A stretch of 59,661 nt of DNA. Origin: Plebeiibacterium marinum (lineage in GTDB: Bacteria; Bacteroidota; Bacteroidia; Bacteroidales; Marinilabiliaceae). This document shows, one piece after another, positions 36,141 to 44,466 of this stretch. The translations under genes and the position numbers were made by a program. The notes under the pieces were generated by a model. It was not told the DNA's origin. It searched no databases and worked only from the letters and a program-made list of their open reading frames with translations. The stretch is from assembly GCF_026013615.1 (NCBI RefSeq), contig NZ_JAPDPI010000032.1, positions 1 through 59,661 of the forward strand. Reading direction: 5' to 3'. Position 1 is the stretch's first letter. Each line of letters begins with the position of its first letter.

Positions 36141-36992
36141 CTAAAAATCCAGCAAATCGATTTTAAATTTTAAAACTTCATTGGCTATTTTATTTGAGGT
36201 TCCTCTGTAAGCCTGACTGCTTGGGATATATAAATAGGCCTCTCCTCCTTTTTTCATTAAAGGTATACCAACTTGCCATCCTTTGATAAGACCACCTAAA
36301 TTAAAAGTTACTGCTTCATCCGTTTTTTCAATTTCTTCATCATTAGGAATGGTGTAAAGTTCATATTTTACTGTTATATTAGAATCTGTTTCCGGAAAAT
36401 CCTCTCCAGATCCTTCAGCAATATGCTGAATATAAACGCCCGATTCCTCATCTTTAATGGCATTGGTAATTTCATTCGCAACAAAATACTCTTGAATGAT
36501 TTTATCATCCATTTCCTCAATTGTTTCAGCGTAATCGTTTAAAGTAACTCTAAATCTTAAAACAGAATTAGCCTGCGGACTTGTAGAGCCATAAAAGGCA
36601 TATCTGCATGGGATATAGATATCGGCTACTCCTCCTTCTTTCATATATGGGATACCGATATTTAGGCCTTGAAGTGTTTTCTCCAACTCCCATTTGGTTA
36701 AATCTTCAACTTCTGCTACTAGTTTATTGCTTGGTAATGAATAATACTTATAATATACCCTCACAACACCTCCTTCTTCAGGACTTTCTCCTTCTCCTTC
36801 TTCAATAATATCAATGTACACACCACTTTCATCAGCAATAGCGTTTTCAATATTATTGGTGGTAAAAAAGTCCTGAATAGTTTTATCATCTCTCTCAATA
36901 GTTTCTTCCATAGTAGGATAATCATCTGAGTCATCCATACAACTTGATAAGGCCAATAACACACCAAACACCAATAAAATTCTTCTCTTCAT
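36141..36992 (-). CDS. Lipoprotein with two FKBP-type peptidyl-prolyl isomerase domains
   Basis: This 283-residue protein has a lipoprotein signal ending LLALSSCMDD and two tandem FKBP-like domains (about 30-150 and 155-283). Each domain contains GVYI, a VxVxYxxY strand, a GIPYMKEGG or GIPLMKKGG loop, a YIPCRYAFYG or YIPSSQAYRG segment, and a final LRFRV or LKFKI strand. FKBP proteins catalyse proline isomerisation and assist periplasmic folding. Some active-site aromatic residues of canonical FKBP are not obvious, so activity is uncertain. The family includes gliding protein GldI. REP-like palindromes bound it on both sides. Confidence 0.85.
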   Translation of the reverse strand: MKRRILLVFGVLLALSSCMDDSDDYPTMEETIERDDKTIQDFFTTNNIENAIADESGVYIDIIEEGEGESPEEGGVVRVYYKYYSLPSNKLVAEVEDLTKWELEKTLQGLNIGIPYMKEGGVADIYIPCRYAFYGSTSPQANSVLRFRVTLNDYAETIEEMDDKIIQEYFVANEITNAIKDEESGVYIQHIAEGSGEDFPETDSNITVKYELYTIPNDEEIEKTDEAVTFNLGGLIKGWQVGIPLMKKGGEAYLYIPSSQAYRGTSNKIANEVLKFKIDLLDF

Positions 36993-37057
36993 AATTATTA
37001 TTTTTTAGTAAAAAACTCGATGTGTATGACTGGTGAAAAACGTAAGGGTTGCGTTTG

Positions 37058-37140
37058 TTACTCACAGGGGTGACTTATACTCACGGGGTGACTATTAGCA
37101 TGATGCCAATAGTCACCCTGTGAGTAACATAGTCACCCCT
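37058..37140. repeat. Nested REP-like palindrome at the DUF6261-like gene 3' end
   Basis: The inner palindrome (about 37079-37126) has arms TACTCACGGGGTGACTATTA and TAGTCACCCTGTGAGTA with GC-AT linkers. An outer pair AGGGGTGACT (about 37066-37075) and AGTCACCCCT (37131-37140) encloses it. Both arms repeat the same 16-20-mer found at 35857 and 36071. It ends 4 nt from the stop codon at 37145. Confidence 0.8.
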
Positions 37141-37144
37141 AAAA

Positions 37145-37897
37145 TTATTCTTCATTATTTATTACTTCAGGTTCAAGCTCAATTGAACCATTTTCTTTTC
37201 TTGTTTTGCGAGCTTTGGCTGTGGAAGTAATGTTTGTGATTGTTTGATTGATACCGTCAATTAATTCCTTTATACTTTCATTGGGGTTGAATTCAGCTTC
37301 ATATTCCAATGCATTTATAACAGAACAAAAGTCCTTGTGCAAATCCTTTCTGGAGCTCATCACCAAAGGCTTTTCCTTGCCCTCAAGGTTATCCCTTTTT
37401 ATAGAAATCTCCTCAAAAGCTTTTTGTGCAATACTTACCTGGTTAATATGCTCTCCACATGCTGTAGTTTCAATGTGTGGAAGATTTATTTCAAGATTTA
37501 TTTCGGCAAGTAACGACTTAGTTAGGCTAGTTTGTTTTGCATCACCCTCGTTATGCATCGACCATCCATGCCGTTTAATAATGTTGTAAATAACCTTTGC
37601 CGATGCTGCAATTTCTTCCTGCCAATGGTAACACTGAGAATCAATAAGGTTTCTGAAACCTAAAAATCGAAAGTCGCGGGTTTGCTCTGCCTGGTTTACT
37701 TCAATGGTTAACGGACTGCTTTGTTGTCTTTTAATAGCTATTTCAAACTCATTTAAATGGTTATCGATTTTAGCGATAAGTTGGTTTTTTTTGTCTTCAG
37801 AGAGATTTGAAGATTTAATAGCTGTTTTAATTCCGTTAACCATAGCATAAAATTCACCACTGGTTAAAAGGTGGTGATAAATTGGTTTTAAGTTCAT
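37145..37897 (-). CDS. DUF6261-like conserved protein
   Basis: This 250-residue cytoplasmic protein is helical, without signal peptide or membrane helix. It shows the opening SGEFYAMVNGIKTAIKSS, a middle RDFRFLGFRNLIDSQCYHWQ and a C-terminal lysine/glutamate-rich tail. From memory this fits the Bacteroidota family DUF6261 whose function is unknown; I cannot confirm it here. It is not in an obvious operon: a REP-like palindrome follows it and a 1.48-kb gene-poor region with the tandem array precedes it. Confidence 0.65.
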   Translation of the reverse strand: MNLKPIYHHLLTSGEFYAMVNGIKTAIKSSNLSEDKKNQLIAKIDNHLNEFEIAIKRQQSSPLTIEVNQAEQTRDFRFLGFRNLIDSQCYHWQEEIAASAKVIYNIIKRHGWSMHNEGDAKQTSLTKSLLAEINLEINLPHIETTACGEHINQVSIAQKAFEEISIKRDNLEGKEKPLVMSSRKDLHKDFCSVINALEYEAEFNPNESIKELIDGINQTITNITSTAKARKTRKENGSIELEPEVINNEE

Positions 37898-38256
37898 GTT
37901 AAAAAAGATTTAAAAAATTATTGTGGCCGCAATGTACTATGTATTTTGAGATTACAAAAAATCGCGATTTTTAATAGAAAACACATTCGTCTAAAAAATG
38001 CATAAGTTTATCAATTAAAAAATCCTGATCATCATAACCAATATTGAATTAGTCAATATTAAAAAAATATAGGTTTGTAGGTTATTGTAAAAATCATATG
38101 GATTTAGGCCAAATGATAAACTAAATGACAAAATGATAAGTTGTTGGTTTTTATTAGTAGTTATCAGAAATAGAAAGAGATGTAAGGTGCTGTTAACTGT
38201 TGATTTGTGGCGACATGCTGTTTTTATTAAAAAGTCAAATGTTAAAAAGTATTAAT
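37898..38256. other. AT-rich gap before the tandem array
   Basis: This 359-nt stretch has no ORF. It contains poly-A/T-rich sequence and short direct words such as AAATGATAAACTAAATGACAAAATGATAAG-like repeats around 38111-38141. It presumably includes the promoter of the DUF6261-like gene on the minus strand, but no TAnnTTTG match was found. Confidence 0.35.
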
Positions 38257-39008
38257 ACTGACAACCCCAATCAAACGCTACATTGAGAGAAAATAAAAAC
38301 TGATAGCCCAAATGAAGGCCTTCAATGACATGAATCAAAAACTGACAGAGCCAATAAAGCACTACATTCACAATAAAAAATGCTGATGCACCCAATGAAG
38401 CGTTACATTGGGAGAAAAACATAACTGACAGCCCCAATCAAACGCTATATTGAGAGAAAATAAAAACCGACAGACCAAATGAAAGCCTTCAATGACACAA
38501 ATCAAAAACTGACAGAGCCAATAAAGCACTACATTCACAATAAAAAAATGCAGATGCACCCAATGAAGCGTTGCATTGGGAGAAAAATAAAACTGATAGC
38601 CCCAATCAAACGCTACATTGAGAGAAAATAAAAACCGACAGACCAAATGAAAGCCTTCAATGACACGAATCAAAAACTGACAGAGCCAATAAAGCGCTAC
38701 ATTGACAATAAAAAATACTGACGTTCTCAATGAAGCGTTACATTGGAAGGATAATAAAACTGACAGCCCCAATCAAACGCTACATTGAGAGAAAATAAAA
38801 ACCGACAGACCAAATGAAAGCCTTCAATGACACAAATCAAAAACTGACAGAGCCAATAAAGCGCTACATTCACAATAAAAAATGCAGATGCACACAATGA
38901 AGCGTTACATTGGAAGGATAATAAAACTGACAGCCCTAATCAAACGCTACATTGAGAGAAAATAAACCTGATACACCCAATGAAGGACTTCAACGACACG
39001 AATCAAAA
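38257..39008. repeat. Higher-order tandem repeat array, 18 units of 41-42 bp
   Basis: Eighteen degenerate units fill 752 bp. Unit types a-b-c-d repeat in order four and a half times, with starts of type a at 38257, 38424, 38592, 38759 and 38926, so the higher period is 167-168 bp. Consensus parts are ACTGACAG, CCAAT-nn-AAG, CATTG and an A-rich AAAATAAAA end. Type d contains CCAATG-N8-CATTGG, and type b1 contains the palindrome TGAAGGCCTTCA. The last unit (38967-39008) begins like d and ends like b, a hybrid. Long minus-strand frames across it have 14-residue periodicity but change frame where units have 41 bp, so a protein is unlikely. Confidence 0.92.
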
Positions 39009-39056
39009 ACCATTAGAAATTAATCATCACCAATCAATAATTAAAGACAGCCGTTA

Positions 39057-39085
39057 TTGAATAGACGAACAAATTAGTATATTTG
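39057..39085 (+). promoter_or_regulatory. Promoter candidate after the array
   Basis: TTG at 39057-39059 precedes TATATTTG at 39078-39085 with 18 nt between. It lies 49 nt past the array and 292 nt before the CPBP gene at 39377, so the leader would be about 285 nt. Confidence 0.45.
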
Positions 39086-39376
39086 ATTGGCAAATAACAA
39101 AAGAAATCAAACAATTATGACTATTTACCGATAAAGCCAAAATGCAAAAATAATTATAACCCAATATATACAAAATATATATAAGTTCGTTAAATCAATT
39201 AGTTACAGAGGTTTTAAACCTTGCATATAATATATGTAAAGTGAATGGGTTTAGCGAAATGTTGGCGGGCATAATAACGCGAGAATTTATATCATGGTAG
39301 GATGATTTTAACAACTTCAAATAATAAAAAAATCTCTATAAAATAACTTAAGCTTTTATTCCAAAAAAATAGATTT

Positions 39377-40219
39377 ATGAATCGTTTAAAAATTTATACA
39401 ACTGGATTTCTTTTGCTTCTTCTTTCAATTGGATTGAGTTTTTTAATATTCAAATTTAGGTCTTCAGTTAATTTCGGAAGTTATATTGACCCGATTTATC
39501 ATTTATGGTTATTTGGACCAACTTTAGCATCAATAGTTTTCATATTCGTAATTAAAAAGGATTCTTTCAATTTGATTTCTTTAAAAAATATTCAAAACAA
39601 GAGGAGTTTCTTTGCCACGATAATTGTTATGATATTTTCTGTTTTACTCGCAACTTTGATTCAATATATTCTTGGATATACAGAATTTCAAAGAAGTAAT
39701 CAATTGTTCTTTCTTTTTAACTATCAGTTTTCTCCAATGGCAGGGTCGATTTTGTATTTAATGTTGCTTCTAATTCACGCAGGATTTGCGGAGGAATTTG
39801 CATGGAGAGGATACTTGTTTTCAAAATTAAAGACCCTATCTTGGCTTGAAATGATTATACTATTAAATTCTATATGGGCAATATGGCATTTCCCTTTTAT
39901 GCCTTTTAAAGAGTGGTATCAATATTTATTATTTTGGATTCTTTGCATTGAACTTGGTACGGTTTTAATTTATGTTCGAATTAAAACGAAATCCGTGCTT
40001 TCTTCAATGATTTTGCATCCATTAGTTGTTTTTACTTTATCAGTGCTTTTTGTGCCATATTTCAAGATTATAAGTAAAAATGGAGCTGGTTGGCCAAACT
40101 ATATAGTAGCCTTGATTTTCTTACCAATAAGTATCTACTATTTTAAAAAGGGACAAATAATATATAATAGTTACGCCCCCCCACACACACGGCATCATAA
40201 ACCATGCGGGGCGCAGTGA
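39377..40219 (+). CDS. CPBP family intramembrane protease with altered C-terminus
   Basis: This 280-residue polytopic protein has the CPBP EExxxR motif in FAEEFAWRGYLF and a second motif in AIWHFPFMPF. A third histidine appears in MILHPLVVF. The gene is AT-rich compared with the surrounding housekeeping genes. The last 17 residues (SYAPPHTRHHKPCGAQ region) are encoded by a MITE-like palindrome starting near 40175, so the natural C-terminus was probably replaced by an insertion. It is the first gene after the tandem array. Its role, possibly in protein maturation or immunity, is not known. Confidence 0.82.
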   Translation: MNRLKIYTTGFLLLLLSIGLSFLIFKFRSSVNFGSYIDPIYHLWLFGPTLASIVFIFVIKKDSFNLISLKNIQNKRSFFATIIVMIFSVLLATLIQYILGYTEFQRSNQLFFLFNYQFSPMAGSILYLMLLLIHAGFAEEFAWRGYLFSKLKTLSWLEMIILLNSIWAIWHFPFMPFKEWYQYLLFWILCIELGTVLIYVRIKTKSVLSSMILHPLVVFTLSVLFVPYFKIISKNGAGWPNYIVALIFLPISIYYFKKGQIIYNSYAPPHTRHHKPCGAQ

Positions 40220-40383
40220 TTCGCTAGGTTGCGGTTATTTCAATAAGTCCGCCCAATGTTTTTAAAGAAACTATTTATTGTTAAATTTAGTCCCTGTAAA
40301 AACATTGGGCTAAGTGCGATGAAAGAAAGGTCGTACTATTTCAATCCCCGCACGGTTCATATGCCCAATCCGTCCGTTGGGGC
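40175..40383. mobile_element. MITE-like palindromic element, 209 bp
   Basis: The element is bounded by GCCCC (40175) and GGGGC (40383). Imperfect terminal inverted repeats are visible at 40191-40211 and 40346-40365 (GGCATCATAAACCATGCGGGG against the reverse complement of the right end, with a gap and two differences). A second, perfect 14-bp inverted repeat is inside (40251-40264 and 40297-40310, GCCCAATGTTTTTA). It has no ORF of its own and encodes the last residues of the upstream CPBP protein. No target duplication was identified by eye. Confidence 0.6.
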
Positions 40384-40401
40384 AATTAAATCCTATAAAA
40401 C

Positions 40402-41028
40402 ATGAAACATCTTATTTGCGCAATTATTATATTAAGTTCAATCCAAAATTCATTTGGTCAGAGATCGAAAAAATTACCAAGATATTTTGTCGAACCTATC
40501 GGAATTGACAGTACAGCCACAGTTATGATTCCAACTAGATATAATTCAGATTTACTTTCATCAAGTAAAATTGCACTGTGGAATAATTTCTATGCAAATA
40601 TTATCTTTTACAACTTTGAGAATGACTCTACGCACAAACTCTTTGATAAAGATACATTCATACAAGGATTTAGAAGTAATTCTTCATATTACTATAACAT
40701 GAGTGCTGATAAAAAAAATATTAGTTCTGAATGGATCTTCTATTTTGTAAAAACCATTGACTTTAATCAGAGCGGGAGAATTGACAATGAAGATCCCTCA
40801 ATTTTATATGTCTCAGATAAGTTTGGTAAGAATTTAAAACCTATAACACCAAATAATGAAAACGCAGTTAGCATTGAGATTTATAACGAGAAAGATTTTG
40901 CTCTAATTAAAATGCAAAAAGACCATAACGGAGATAGAAAATTTAACAATAAGGACAAAGAATATTATTTTATTAGCCTGAGTTTGAAGAACCTTGAGTT
41001 TGGAAAGAAAATAGAAATTGATAAATAA
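40402..41028 (+). CDS. Hypothetical secreted protein with EF-hand-like loops
   Basis: This 208-residue protein has a signal peptide ending SFGQ and a mature part rich in Asn, Lys and aromatic residues. Two calcium-loop-like stretches are visible: DFNQSGRIDNED and DHNGDRKFNNKD, each with acidic or amide residues at positions 1, 3, 5 and 12 as in EF-hand or dockerin loops. No family is recognised. The gene is AT-rich and lies between the MITE-like element and a terminator, so it may be a recently acquired gene. It is not obviously linked to the TlpA cluster downstream. Confidence 0.65.
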   Translation: MKHLICAIIILSSIQNSFGQRSKKLPRYFVEPIGIDSTATVMIPTRYNSDLLSSSKIALWNNFYANIIFYNFENDSTHKLFDKDTFIQGFRSNSSYYYNMSADKKNISSEWIFYFVKTIDFNQSGRIDNEDPSILYVSDKFGKNLKPITPNNENAVSIEIYNEKDFALIKMQKDHNGDRKFNNKDKEYYFISLSLKNLEFGKKIEIDK

Positions 41029-41390
41029 TTGGCCACAACAATAAATATGTTTTATGACATGCCACTAAAATATGCGGAAAATGGAAATCTGATTTTCACC
41101 ATTGATGAATAATAAAAAACACATGATAGCATTCATAAATTGACAAGTAGCAAATATGATGAAAATGAAAAATTATAACTAAATCAATAAAAACGGACAA
41201 TTCATTTCTTATTAATGACAGTGAGTTCGATCAAAGGAAGCAAGTGAATTCAAAAGGAAACTAATAATAGAATAACCAAATCATATGTTTGAAATAATGT
41301 GTCAATTTACTACATTAGTTCTCGCTTTGTTATGAGAACTAATTTTTAATCCTTGCTATCGGAGTTACACACTAAATACAACTTAATCCT
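41029..41390. other. AT-rich intergenic gap
   Basis: This 362-nt region separates the secreted unknown from the TlpA-like gene. The only clear signal is the terminator at 41314-41347. The rest looks like decayed sequence, with many short A-rich words and no intact ORF. Confidence 0.4.
41314..41347 (+). terminator. Rho-independent terminator
   Basis: ATTAGTTCTC (41314-41323) pairs perfectly with GAGAACTAAT (41334-41343), followed by TTTTAAT. It is 44 nt before the TlpA-like start. Confidence 0.7.
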
Positions 41391-42896
41391 ATGAAACGAA
41401 TAATCCTTTATGTTATCTCGGCACTTGCTTTTTTAGCCTGTACCCCTAACCAAAACCCTCAAACAAAAAAAGCCATTGTAGCTGGTTGTGTTTCTAACTA
41501 TGATAAAGTGTCGGATCACAATATTATTGAGATTTTTTATGATGATATTCTTGCCGGACAGATAAAACTTTCTGAAAAAATAAACCCGAACGGGCAGTTT
41601 AAGTTTGTAGTTGATCTGGATTACCCTACCGCATTTTATTTAAAGTACAGCGGACTTTTAACTTACCATATATCACCGGGCGATAGTTTGCACTTTGAAA
41701 TTAATGCCGATTGCTGGAGCAAAACATCAAATTCCTTTGCCGAAGAATACAGTTTTTATAAAGTTTCCGGCACCTCAAAAAAAATGAATAATGATGTGGC
41801 AGCTTACACGGCATTTTTTATCGACTCCATTAATAATATGGATGAACATGATGAAATGGTTAAAAATGCTTCGCCGCTGGAATACCGGAGTTACGTTGAG
41901 GCGTTAACAAAAGAGCGGATAGGGATTGTTGAAGAATTTAATAAAACCAATAATACTTGTCCGCAGTTTCGGAATTGGGTAAACCATAAACTAGAGTATG
42001 ATAAATGGGATGAGTTGATGCGGTATAGGTGGTTGCACCCAATGCACAATCAAAAAGATATGGATGAGTTTATGGGTTCAATACCTCGTGAATATTTTGA
42101 TTTTTTTAGTGGCTGGGACAAGGATAATAAGGAATGCCTGAGCAGTAATAGCTATTTGAGTTTTTTGCATGAATATACCATGTACGTAGACCAGTGCGTT
42201 CCACAGGATAGCCAAAAGGTTTATCGTGCCTTGTATAATACAGATTTTGAAAAGAGCATGGGATTCTTTTTGCGTTATTACCCCTCAGTAGAAACGGGCT
42301 TTATTAAAGATGTACTTATATCAAAGTTTTATTACAGGTTGCTTGGAGCAAAGTATTACGACAAGATTAAAAACATTTACTACCCTGAGTTAATTGAAGA
42401 TGAATACTTAAAGCAGCGGGTGCAAAGTAAATTTAAAATTGAGAAAGACCTGTTTGAAAATCCTCAGTATGCAGCAGGTTCAAAAATCAACCAATTGGCT
42501 ACGGAAAACAATTACTTGAATAGTCTGAAAGAAAAATTTCCGGGTAAAGTATTGTATATAGATTTCTGGGCTCCTTGGTGTAGTCCATGTATGGGTGAAA
42601 TGCCTCATGCAAAAAACATTAAAAAACACTTTGAAGGCGAAGACGTGGTGTTTATTTATCTCGCTAACCGTTGTGAGGAGAGTGCATGGAAAAGTACAAT
42701 TGCAGAAAAAAAGATTGAGGGAGAGCATTTTCACTTAAACGACAAACAGTTTGCCGAACTGGGACAGGTTTTTAATATAACAGGCATCCCCCATTATGCC
42801 CTGATCAACAAAGAAGGGGTGGTTGTGAGAAATAAAGCCCCCCGACCAAGCAATGGGAAGGAACTAATTGAGCTGATTGAAAAACAGTTGAATTAA
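41391..42896 (+). CDS. TlpA-like thioredoxin lipoprotein
   Basis: This 501-residue lipoprotein (signal ending LAFLACTPN) has an N-terminal beta-rich domain (about 30-130) and a helical middle. The C-terminal thioredoxin/TlpA domain (about 375-501) has the redox motif WCSPC with Cys397 and Cys400 and a cis-proline loop TGIPHYALI. Such proteins reduce or isomerise disulfides in the periplasm, commonly for cytochrome c maturation or stress resistance. It is followed by a T9SS cargo protein and a second TlpA-like lipoprotein. The specific client is not known. Confidence 0.88.
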   Translation: MKRIILYVISALAFLACTPNQNPQTKKAIVAGCVSNYDKVSDHNIIEIFYDDILAGQIKLSEKINPNGQFKFVVDLDYPTAFYLKYSGLLTYHISPGDSLHFEINADCWSKTSNSFAEEYSFYKVSGTSKKMNNDVAAYTAFFIDSINNMDEHDEMVKNASPLEYRSYVEALTKERIGIVEEFNKTNNTCPQFRNWVNHKLEYDKWDELMRYRWLHPMHNQKDMDEFMGSIPREYFDFFSGWDKDNKECLSSNSYLSFLHEYTMYVDQCVPQDSQKVYRALYNTDFEKSMGFFLRYYPSVETGFIKDVLISKFYYRLLGAKYYDKIKNIYYPELIEDEYLKQRVQSKFKIEKDLFENPQYAAGSKINQLATENNYLNSLKEKFPGKVLYIDFWAPWCSPCMGEMPHAKNIKKHFEGEDVVFIYLANRCEESAWKSTIAEKKIEGEHFHLNDKQFAELGQVFNITGIPHYALINKEGVVVRNKAPRPSNGKELIELIEKQLN

Positions 42897-42961
42897 GGGA
42901 TAGTTCGAAGATGGTATATATCGTTTTAAAACTCCGTGTAATATAAACTCTACAACAACTA

Positions 42962-44332
42962 ATGAGAATAACAATTTTGCTGACTGGACTAATGTTATTA
43001 TCGCTTGTGGGATTGGCCCAAAATGGTGTAAATTATAATGATGTTGCTGTAATAGTAAATGACAATAGTAATGTGTCATTAGAAATTGGGGCATATTTTC
43101 AGGAACAGAGAAAAATTCCTGATGAAAACATGATTCATATTTCTTCGACCACTGATGAAGAGATCAATTTGGCAACATTCAATGATATAGCAGGTCAAAT
43201 AGAAACCTGTTTGCTGTCAAAAAGTTTATCAAATTCAATTAATTATTTAGTAACAACCAAAGGTGTTCCATTAAAAGTTAAAGTAGGGGAACTTAACGAA
43301 GAAGATTTTTCCAGTTACTTGAGCAGTGCTGCTTTTGAATCAGAGTTATGTGCGTTTTTAAGTAGTAGTTCCAGAGATGAAATTGGAAAATCCAGTTTTG
43401 TGAAAAATCCATATTTTTTAAAGGACTGTAATTTTTCCAGGGAGGAGTTTGATATTTTTTTGGTTAGCAGACTTGATGGTTATACCAAAGAAGATGTTAT
43501 AGGTTTGATAGATAGAAGCGGTCCTGATATTAAAGTTGACATGGTTAGTGTTTTGTCTGTTTTTGATATTAATGATGTAGATGAAGGAGATAATCTTGAA
43601 GCAGCTGAAATGAAAATGAATTCTACAGTTTCTTGCTTTGAGGATAATGGTTGGCCGGTAATATATGATAAAGATATTGATGTTTTGCAGGAACAAGAAA
43701 ACGTTTTGTTATATAGTTGCGCAAACCTTGTAAACTATAATAAAGTAGTTAATAATGCTTGGAGCGATGGATCTGTTGCTGAGATATTAGGAATGTTTTC
43801 AGCTTGTACATTTGAAAAGGGCAGTAATGATAATAACGTTTTCTTGGTTGCTGATTTAATTAACGAAGGGGTTGGTGCAGGAATAGGGTATGTCTATATT
43901 CCATATATTCAAACGTCTTTCTTAAATAAAGAATTTTTCAAAAGTTATTTGGGGTCTGATAATCAATATAATTTGGCAGAAAGTTATTATAAGGCAGTTA
44001 TGCATTTGTCATGGATCAGTGTATTAATAGGGGATCCTAAAACATCAATTATAGTTGAAGATATTGAAGCTTCAACTATAGAGGAGAACTTAAGTGGTAG
44101 TGTAAAAATATTTCCTAATCCAGTTAGTGATGTTGTTTTTATAAAAGTGGAAAATACCCTGGTTAATTCAGTTAGTGTCTATAATACAGCCGGGCAATTA
44201 TTAAAATCAAAAATTAGTTACGACTCATTAAATCAATGCTCAGTTGATTTGTCAATGCTCAGCAAAGGCCTTTATTTGATTAAGGTTGTAACAGCTAAAG
44301 GTGGTGTTAGTAAAAGGGTATTGGTAAAATAA
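42962..44332 (+). CDS. TIGR03790-like secreted protein with T9SS type A sorting domain
   Basis: This 456-residue protein has a signal peptide ending GLAQ. The body resembles the TIGR03790 family: YNDVAVIVNDNSNVSLEIG, then NYLVTTKGVPLKV, a FLVSRLDGYTKEDVIGLID motif and a late MHLSWISVLIGDPKT. The C-terminal 80 residues (from VKIFPNPVSDVVFIKV to KRVLVK) are a type A T9SS sorting domain, so the protein is secreted through the type IX system to the cell surface. The function of TIGR03790 is not established; a surface enzyme with a peptidase-like fold is speculation. It lies between two TlpA-like lipoprotein genes. Confidence 0.82.
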   Translation: MRITILLTGLMLLSLVGLAQNGVNYNDVAVIVNDNSNVSLEIGAYFQEQRKIPDENMIHISSTTDEEINLATFNDIAGQIETCLLSKSLSNSINYLVTTKGVPLKVKVGELNEEDFSSYLSSAAFESELCAFLSSSSRDEIGKSSFVKNPYFLKDCNFSREEFDIFLVSRLDGYTKEDVIGLIDRSGPDIKVDMVSVLSVFDINDVDEGDNLEAAEMKMNSTVSCFEDNGWPVIYDKDIDVLQEQENVLLYSCANLVNYNKVVNNAWSDGSVAEILGMFSACTFEKGSNDNNVFLVADLINEGVGAGIGYVYIPYIQTSFLNKEFFKSYLGSDNQYNLAESYYKAVMHLSWISVLIGDPKTSIIVEDIEASTIEENLSGSVKIFPNPVSDVVFIKVENTLVNSVSVYNTAGQLLKSKISYDSLNQCSVDLSMLSKGLYLIKVVTAKGGVSKRVLVK

Positions 44333-44466
44333 AAATGTGTTTGTTATTAGAAAGTATTTGTAAGATCTAAATCTATGCCAACCGGTAATAATAATAGATG
44401 ATTGCCGACAGAAATGTAAATACCGATAACCATTAATCAATATATTAACCTATTAAAAATTACCAA

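Noticed and set aside
38257-39008. CRISPR array
   Set aside because: All parts of the 42-bp units are repeated; there are no unique spacers and no cas genes nearby.
40175-40383. Integron attC site
   Set aside because: The GTTRRRY core site and its inverse could not be recognised, and no integrase or cassette series is seen. A MITE-like label is safer, though a recombination site is not excluded.
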